This document shows positions 51,434 to 55,996 of a DNA stretch of 55,996 nt, piece by piece. Position numbers and translations under genes: made by a program. Position 1 is the first letter of the stretch. Each line of letters begins with the position of its first letter. The notes beneath the pieces were generated by a model that saw only the letters and a list, made by a program, of their open reading frames with translations, did no database searches and had not been told where the DNA came from. The DNA comes from Candidatus Merdiplasma excrementigallinarum (GTDB lineage Bacteria; Bacillota; Clostridia; Lachnospirales; Lachnospiraceae). The DNA is taken from contig DVOS01000029.1 of assembly GCA_018713435.1 (NCBI GenBank), positions 1 to 55,996 on the forward strand. The letters run 5' to 3'.

Positions 51434-51892
51434 TCAGTCCACAATCTCCTCATCTGAAAAACAACGGTTAAAGCTTCGCATCAGGCAAAGGGCAAAGTCC
51501 GTGCAGTCCCTCACAAAATCGGGAGCATGATTCTCCAGCATATCTTTCATAGCCTGTTCTTCCATCTCATAAAGCCTGTTCAGATACCGGGACGCATAGT
51601 CTTTTCCCTCCCGGGTGAGCCGGATCGTTTTTTCCCTGGTATGATTCTCCTCATCCAGAACCAGATATCCCTGGGTCTCCATCTCCCTGACGATGGTATT
51701 AATGGTTGTTTTAGGTATCAGCCACTCCTCCCCGATCTGTTTCTGGGAATGGGGCTTCCCGTCATCCAGGGCGTAAAGCAGAGCCAGGGTATTGTCCTTA
51801 ACCCCCAGTTTCCTGGCGGCCTGGTAATACAGTCCGTCAATCTGATTCATAGCCTGCGTAAGCAGGCGAAGCTGTTCCCGGTAATTTTCCAT
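51434..51892 (-). CDS. MarR-family transcriptional regulator
   Basis: The 152-residue protein has the MarR winged helix (about 35-105; LGVKDNTLALLYALDDGKPHSQKQIGEEW, PKTTINTIVREMETQGYL) and the wing sequence DEENHTREKTIRLTREG. It should repress its own operon through the palindrome at 51932-51949 and release it on binding a phenolic or drug-like ligand, as is known for the family. Confidence 0.93.
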   Translation of the reverse strand: MENYREQLRLLTQAMNQIDGLYYQAARKLGVKDNTLALLYALDDGKPHSQKQIGEEWLIPKTTINTIVREMETQGYLVLDEENHTREKTIRLTREGKDYASRYLNRLYEMEEQAMKDMLENHAPDFVRDCTDFALCLMRSFNRCFSDEEIVD

Positions 51893-51927
51893 AATGCCTC
51901 CTTTCCCGGTCCAAATAACCTGCCGTT

Positions 51928-51957
51928 ATTATAGTACGAATTCGTACTAAAAGTCAA
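51928..51957 (-). promoter_or_regulatory. marR-MATE promoter with embedded operator
   Basis: TTGACT (51952-51957), an 18-bp spacer and TATAAT (51928-51933). The spacer is filled by the perfect 18-bp palindrome TAGTACGAATTCGTACTA (51932-51949), an ideal position for a repressor to block polymerase. Confidence 0.85.
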
Positions 51958-51994
51958 TCCTCACTTTTTTAGAAGGCGGGGTATGCGTCTTTAA

Positions 51995-52056
51995 TTAAAA
52001 AAAACGCCGGGCCCCGCCAGGCATACAGCCCGCGGTATCCGCAGCGTCTTTTCTTT
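51995..52056 (-). terminator. Probable terminator of the trpXYZ-type operon
   Basis: On the minus strand a GC-rich imperfect hairpin (GCTGCGG...GCGGGGCCCGGCG) is followed by eight T residues at 51998-52005. Confidence 0.6.
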
Positions 52057-52095
52057 ACTTCTGTTGTATTGTCCGTCCCTGACCCCTGCCGGTCC

Positions 52096-52869
52096 TCAGT
52101 TTCCGCTCTCCACACTGATGGCATTGAAAATATCCAGCACATCCTCCACCCGGGTACGCTCTTTTTCATCCCCGTTCTTATCCAGGATGGCCTTTCCTTC
52201 GTGCATCATCAGCAGACGGTCTCCGTATTCTACCGCGTAGCGCAGATTGTGGGTGACCATAATGGTGGTCAGCTTCTTCTCTTTTACCAGCTTATTCGTC
52301 AGTTCCATATTGACTTCCGCTGTTTTCGGATCCAGGGCTGCCGTATGCTCATCCAGAATCAGAAAATCAATGGGCGTCATGGTGGACATGAGCAGCGCCA
52401 GCGCCTGCCTCTGGCCGCCGGAAAGAGAGCCTACCTTTACATGCAGCTTATCCTCCAGACCCAGATTCAGCAAAGAGAGCTGTTCCCGGTAATAATCAAT
52501 CCTTTTTTTCTGAATCCCCCGTCTCAGGCCGTAATGCTTTCCCTTGTTGTCCGCGATGCTCAGATTCTCCAGGATCGTCATGCCGGGGCAGGTTCCCATG
52601 GCAGGATTCTGGAATACCCGGCCGATTTTTTCCAATCTTTTGTACTCCTTCATATTGGTAATATCCTGGTCGTTCAGCCACAGCTTTCCGCTGTCCACAT
52701 CGATACTTCCGCAGATAATGTTCAGCATGGAAGTCTTCCCGGATCCGTTGCTTCCCACCACAGAGATAAACTCACCGTCATGGATGGTCAGATTAAAGTT
52801 CCGGAACAGGCACATTTCATTGACGGTTCCCACGTTGTAGTATTTTGATACATTCTCCAGCCTAAGCAT
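52096..52869 (-). CDS. trpZ: Tryptophan-type ABC transporter ATPase
   Basis: The 257-residue ATPase has Walker A GSNGSGKTS, signature LSGGQRQAL, Walker B FLILDEHTAALD and the switch His MVTHN. It matches the ATPases that accompany ABC_sub_bind proteins. Tryptophan is inferred from the T-box on this operon. It overlaps the permease gene by 8 nt. Confidence 0.85.
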   Translation of the reverse strand: MLRLENVSKYYNVGTVNEMCLFRNFNLTIHDGEFISVVGSNGSGKTSMLNIICGSIDVDSGKLWLNDQDITNMKEYKRLEKIGRVFQNPAMGTCPGMTILENLSIADNKGKHYGLRRGIQKKRIDYYREQLSLLNLGLEDKLHVKVGSLSGGQRQALALLMSTMTPIDFLILDEHTAALDPKTAEVNMELTNKLVKEKKLTTIMVTHNLRYAVEYGDRLLMMHEGKAILDKNGDEKERTRVEDVLDIFNAISVESGN

Positions 52870-53746
52870 CCGCCTTCACCTTCCTTTTCCTTTCCCGTCC
52901 CAGAACCAGGATAATCAGAAACAGTACTGCTGTAATCAGCTTCAGATCCGTAGACTGGAAGCCAAATTTAATGGCAATAGCCACGCAGGCCTTATAAATC
53001 ACAGAACCGATCACTACGCTGGATGTCACCCGCAGAAGCGTTATCTTCTTAAACAGACTAGTGCCGATAATGACGCTGGCCAGACCGATTACCATGGTAC
53101 CGGTTCCCATGGACGCATCAAAATACCGCTGCTGCTGCGCGAAGATACAGCCGCTTAGGGATACCAGGCCGTTGGCAATGGCAAGACCGATAATCTTGAT
53201 CATTCCCTTGTCTACCGCCATGGCCGTAACAATGGCGTCATTATCTCCTACCGCCCGCAGAATATAGCCGGACTTGGTCCGCAGATACCAGTCAAGAATG
53301 TACTTGGCAATCAGCGTAATGATGAGAATAATCCATACAGTCTCATACTGCCTCAGAGGCTCCGGAACCAGAGCGTTCACCACCTCATTGTCAAAAATGG
53401 TCGTTTTATTATAGATCGGCAGATTCGCCCGTCCGGCAATGCGCAGGTTTACGGTGTAAAGAGCAGTCATCATAATGATGCCGGAAAGAAGATCCCGCAC
53501 CTTCAGTTTCACGTGTATAACGCCGGTGCAGATTCCGGAGACAACTCCCAGCAGGAAACTTACCGGCAGCGTCAGCAGAGGATTCATATCCCGGCTGATC
53601 ATCAGGGCAGTGATGGCAGCTCCCATAGGGAAGCTGCCGTCTACTGTCAGGTCCGGAAAATCCAGTATTTTGTAGGTAATATAGATGCCCAGCGCCATGA
53701 TGGCATAGATCAGGCCCTGTTCCAGTACACTGATTAGAAGCGTCAA
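52862..53746 (-). CDS. trpY: Tryptophan-type ABC transporter permease
   Basis: The 294-residue permease has about eight to nine helices and the branched-chain-type layout (LGIYITYKILDFPDLTVDGSFPMGAAITA; FAQQQRYFDASMGTGTMVIGLASVIIG) seen in permeases paired with ABC_sub_bind proteins. It starts 18 nt after the binding protein gene. Its product forms the channel for the T-box-controlled transporter. Confidence 0.85.
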   Translation of the reverse strand: MTLLISVLEQGLIYAIMALGIYITYKILDFPDLTVDGSFPMGAAITALMISRDMNPLLTLPVSFLLGVVSGICTGVIHVKLKVRDLLSGIIMMTALYTVNLRIAGRANLPIYNKTTIFDNEVVNALVPEPLRQYETVWIILIITLIAKYILDWYLRTKSGYILRAVGDNDAIVTAMAVDKGMIKIIGLAIANGLVSLSGCIFAQQQRYFDASMGTGTMVIGLASVIIGTSLFKKITLLRVTSSVVIGSVIYKACVAIAIKFGFQSTDLKLITAVLFLIILVLGRERKRKVKADA

Positions 53747-53764
53747 TTTGATTTCCTCCAGATT

Positions 53765-55381
53765 TTATTCCACTGTGGTGGTCTCAAAAACCTCTGCGGC
53801 ATCCGCGATATAATCTTCGGAAAGCTCAATGCCCAGGTTCTCGGCCGCCTCGGTATTTACATACAGGCTGGCTCCCTCACAGGTTTCAAAATTCATCTCG
53901 GAAGCGGTGGACTCGCCCTTCAGGATCGCAGCCGCCATCTGACCGGTCTGCTCGCCAAGCGCAATATAGTCAATTCCCATGGAGGCCAGGCAGCCGTTTT
54001 TCACCTGCTCAATTTCACTTCCGAATACCGGAATATTGGCTTCATTCGCGTAGGAAAGCACGGTCTGGAGAGCCGATACCACCGTATTGTCCGTCAGGTT
54101 GGAGATACAGTCTACTTCGCCCACCAGTTCGGCGGCGGCCATATCCACATCGGCAATCGTATTGATACCGGTGCTTACAATTTCAAATCCGTACTCGCCG
54201 GCCAGCTCTTCATAAGTGGCAAGCGTGCTCTCGGAGTTGGTCTCGCTGGTCGTATAGAGAATACCGATTTTTTCCGCCTCAGGCAGAATTTCCCGGATCA
54301 TCTGCAGCTGTTCTTCCACAGGAAGCGCGTCGGCTGTACCTGTGATATTTCCTGCCGGCACTCCGTCTTCATCAGCCAATCCGGCAGCTGCGGGATCTGA
54401 AACAGCGGTGTATACCACAGGAATCTCTGTATCCATAGCGGAATTGTAGGCGGCCATGGCGCTGGGAGTGGCAATGGCACAGATCAGATCCACCCCGTCA
54501 GACACATAGCTGTCCGCAATCGTAGCAGCCGTTCCCGTATCAGACTGCGCATTATCGTACTCTACTTCCAGGTTTTCGCCCTCTACAAACCCTTCCGCTG
54601 CCAGTCCTGCCAGGAAGCCCTCACGGCAGTTATCCAGGGAACCGTGCTCCGCAAACTGTGAGATACCGATGGTGTAGGTACCCTCCACTATTTCGGCAGC
54701 CTCTGACGCAGCCTCGGTTTCTTCCTCAGCAGCAGCTTCTGTTGCCTCTTCGGTCTCTGTCTCGGTTTCGGCCTCAGTGGTTTCCTCTGTGGCCTCCTCT
54801 GTTACCTCTTCCGTCTCCGTCTCGGTTTCAGCCTCTGTTGCTTCCTCAGTCTCTGCCTCCGTTTCCGCTTCCGTGGACTCTTCCGTTGCTTCCTCAGATT
54901 CAGCTTCGGTTTCCTCCTCAGCGGCAATTTCCGTTACCTCTTCGGTCTCAGCCTCAGTTTCTTCCTCGGCAGCAGCTTCCGTCGCTTCTTCGGTTTCAGC
55001 CTCAGCAGCTTCGGTTTCAGCCTCCGTCTCTTCGTCAGCAGCTGCTTCCGTTACTTCCTCGGTTTCTGTTTCAGTCTCAGCAGCTTCTTCACTTTCTGCT
55101 TCAGAAGCTTCCTCTGTTACCTCTTCCGTCTCCGTTTCAGTTTCAGCCTCAGTGGCCGCCTCTGTTGCCTCTTCGGTCTCCGTTTCGGTTTCCGCTTCGG
55201 TCTCTTCCTCAGTAGTTTCTTCGCTTTCTGTTTCTGCGGCTTCTTCTGTCTGCTCTGCCGCAGCCTCTGTAACAGTTTCTGTAGCCGGAGCTTCCGTTTC
55301 TTTTGAACCTGAAGTACATCCGGTTATGGCTGCGGTCACCATCGCGGCTCCAATTAACATGGCAAGGGTTTTCTTTTTCAT
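53765..55381 (-). CDS. trpX: ABC_sub_bind lipoprotein (TrpX-type) with a ~210-residue acidic linker
   Basis: The 538-residue lipoprotein has a signal peptide with lipobox ITGC (Cys22), a Glu/Thr/Ala linker (about 23-232) and an ABC_sub_bind domain (about 235-538; YTIGISQFAEHGSLDNCREGF, IPVVYTAVSDPAAAGL, GNITGTADALPVEEQL, IPVFGSEIEQVKNGCLASMGIDY). Ordinary family members have a linker of 10-20 residues. I start at 55381 behind AAAGGAGG. Trp specificity rests on the T-box. Confidence 0.88.
   Translation of the reverse strand: MKKKTLAMLIGAAMVTAAITGCTSGSKETEAPATETVTEAAAEQTEEAAETESEETTEEETEAETETETEEATEAATEAETETETEEVTEEASEAESEEAAETETETEEVTEAAADEETEAETEAAEAETEEATEAAAEEETEAETEEVTEIAAEEETEAESEEATEESTEAETEAETEEATEAETETETEEVTEEATEETTEAETETETEEATEAAAEEETEAASEAAEIVEGTYTIGISQFAEHGSLDNCREGFLAGLAAEGFVEGENLEVEYDNAQSDTGTAATIADSYVSDGVDLICAIATPSAMAAYNSAMDTEIPVVYTAVSDPAAAGLADEDGVPAGNITGTADALPVEEQLQMIREILPEAEKIGILYTTSETNSESTLATYEELAGEYGFEIVSTGINTIADVDMAAAELVGEVDCISNLTDNTVVSALQTVLSYANEANIPVFGSEIEQVKNGCLASMGIDYIALGEQTGQMAAAILKGESTASEMNFETCEGASLYVNTEAAENLGIELSEDYIADAAEVFETTTVE
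54686..55315 (-). repeat. Low-complexity ETEEVTEAA-type coding repeats
   Basis: About 630 bp of degenerate repeats encode units such as ETETEEVTEAA and EEETEAETEEVTE. The encoded stretch contains no Lys, Arg, His or aromatic residue. The repeat period varies, so this is not one clean tandem array. Confidence 0.85.
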
Positions 55382-55495
55382 ACTGCTGACTCCTCCTTTA
55401 AAATTTTCCGTTCCGCTCACATGTGAGAAATAAATAGCCGGGGCTTTTACAGGACAGCGTGTTATAAAAAATTCCAACAGAATTTTCTATGACAT

Positions 55496-55773
55496 AAAAA
55501 GCGTCTCAAGTAAAAACTTGAGACGCTAATAAACTGCTATTATTACCGCGGTACCACTCAATTTGGCAAAGCCCACTTTCATGCACAAACAATGCACCCT
55601 CATTGATAACGGGTTTGGTTCCCGGCATAGCCTATACTCCCATCAAAGGGCCTTCAGCCTGCCCTCAAAAGTCCATTCGGTTTATTTTCCGGTACCGCAT
55701 TTCCACCGCCTGCAGCTCTCTGAAACCATCCAAAAAACTTACTACTCTTTCTCACAGGTTTAAAATATGAACT
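55496..55773 (-). promoter_or_regulatory. Trp-specific T-box riboswitch
   Basis: The leader has the T-box sequence GAGTGGTACCGCGG (55546-55559). A terminator, GCGTCTCAAG/CTTGAGACGC with TTTTT, lies at 55496-55526. A Stem I has an AGAGAGC-type bulge, GGTGG and a specifier loop GAATGGAC. The specifier codon is UGG (55673-55675), so uncharged tRNA-Trp should stabilise the antiterminator and raise expression of the transporter. Confidence 0.92.
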
Positions 55774-55779
55774 ATTGAC

Positions 55780-55808
55780 AGATTAGTACAAAATTTCAAA
55801 TTTGTCAA
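55780..55808 (-). promoter_or_regulatory. T-box operon promoter
   Basis: TTGACA (55803-55808), 17 bp, TAATCT (55780-55785). Its -35 box overlaps the -35 box of the divergent promoter (TTGTCA 55802-55807, 17 bp, TTATGT 55825-55830). Confidence 0.6.
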
Positions 55809-55831
55809 TCTCTTTTTTCAGATTTTATGTA

Positions 55832-55932
55832 TCAGTTCCATGAGCTGGGCACCCGTATATGAGGAAAACAGCGGCGCAGCCGCAATAAGCACGTCAGTGC
55901 GGTTTTCCGAATGGCGCGGGACTGAACCGCTG
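55832..55932 (+). other. Folded leader RNA of unknown type
   Basis: A closing stem TCAGTTCC/GGGACTGA (55832-55839 with 55918-55925) encloses an inner stem GGAAAAC/GTTTTCC (55863-55869 with 55902-55908). That inner stem holds two hairpins, GCGGC-GCA-GCCGC and GCAC-GTCA-GTGC: a three-way junction. CAGCGG (55869-55874) can also pair with CCGCTG (55927-55932), an alternative fold near the next gene's ribosome site. I do not recognise a known riboswitch class. Confidence 0.55.
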
Positions 55933-55957
55933 CAATTTAAGGAAAAGGAATAGAAAA

Positions 55958-55996
55958 ATGCTGGATGAGTTTATTATGAAACAGCTGGAAGAAAAT
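55958..55996 (+). CDS. Unidentified protein (first 13 codons only)
   Basis: An ATG behind AAGGAAAAGGAA opens a frame reading MLDEFIMKQLEEN to the window edge. Too little is present to assign a family. It lies behind a divergent promoter and a folded leader. Confidence 0.5.
   Translation, partial: MLDEFIMKQLEEN

Noticed and set aside
54658-55433. Ser/Val- and Pro/Leu-rich plus-strand open frames opposite the TrpX-type linker.
   Set aside because: They arise from the ETE/EAA codon repeats read backwards. The minus-strand reading has a lipobox, a binding domain and a T-box.
55859-55888. A nine-codon frame (MRKTAAQPQ) before the right-edge gene, as a possible leader peptide.
   Set aside because: It has no Shine-Dalgarno, and its bases are fully used by the predicted stems of the leader RNA.

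Overview
The window reads as an ordinary chromosome segment from an anaerobic Firmicute, most likely a gut Lachnospiraceae (Clostridia). The reasons are a sepF/ylmH/lspA/rluD block, a Gram-positive rplU-prp-rpmA-obg block with a cleavable L27 leader, an L21 leader and a Trp T-box, a LexA/LysM divergent pair, class III ribonucleotide reductase, and Glu/Thr-rich lipoprotein linkers. The sequence alone does not fix the species. I see no rRNA, tRNA, CRISPR array or intact insertion sequence.

Layout. 1-6.4 kb: edge of a DUF378 gene, then a seven-gene rightward operon (HlyD-like adaptor, yggS, sepF, ylmH, aroB, lspA, rluD). 6.4-11.5 kb: ttcA facing left; then dtd with a FadR-type GntR regulator, the KDPG aldolase/KDG kinase pair under two candidate operators, and purC. 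11.7-21.3 kb is the accessory part: an AraC/GyrI-like regulator, an XerS-like tyrosine recombinase behind a pair of 16-bp inverted repeats, a small HTH protein, a scar in which a MATE gene and an AraC gene have both lost their 5' halves, a DUF1002 surface protein with 90-bp tandem repeats, the SOS pair lysM/lexA, a collapsed HTH-membrane gene and an AAA/PD-(D/E)XK protein.

21.3-50 kb, nearly all leftward, carries a conserved housekeeping block broken by two insertions. The TIGR03960-TIGR03936-rng genes (50.0-46.2 kb) are separated from rplU-prp-rpmA-obg (42.5-40.2 kb) by a UroD/NlpC-P60/MFS cassette. obg is separated from yhbY-nadD-yqeK-rsfS-sseB (24.1-21.3 kb) by about 16 kb. That 16 kb holds a ZIP transporter, nrdG, nrdD (with a glutaredoxin-like tail and two NrdR boxes), a HAD phosphatase, and a ten-gene operon: M42 peptidase, amidohydrolase, DppABCDF-type importer, a fumarate/APS-reductase-like flavoprotein, a two-cluster ferredoxin and a CbiK chelatase. 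This operon is the best candidate for an undescribed system: uptake and hydrolysis of a small amide or peptide-like compound tied to a flavin reductase.

50-56 kb: a MarR/MATE pair with a perfect 18-bp operator inside its promoter, and a Trp T-box-controlled ABC transporter (trpXYZ type) whose binding protein has a ~210-residue acidic linker. At the right edge a divergent promoter leads into a folded leader RNA and the start of an unidentified gene.

How they work together: the left operon couples septum formation with lipoprotein processing and rRNA modification; the KDPG genes degrade hexuronate-derived sugar acids; the SOS pair and recombinase serve chromosome maintenance; the nrd genes supply deoxynucleotides anaerobically; the T-box transporter responds to uncharged tRNA-Trp.
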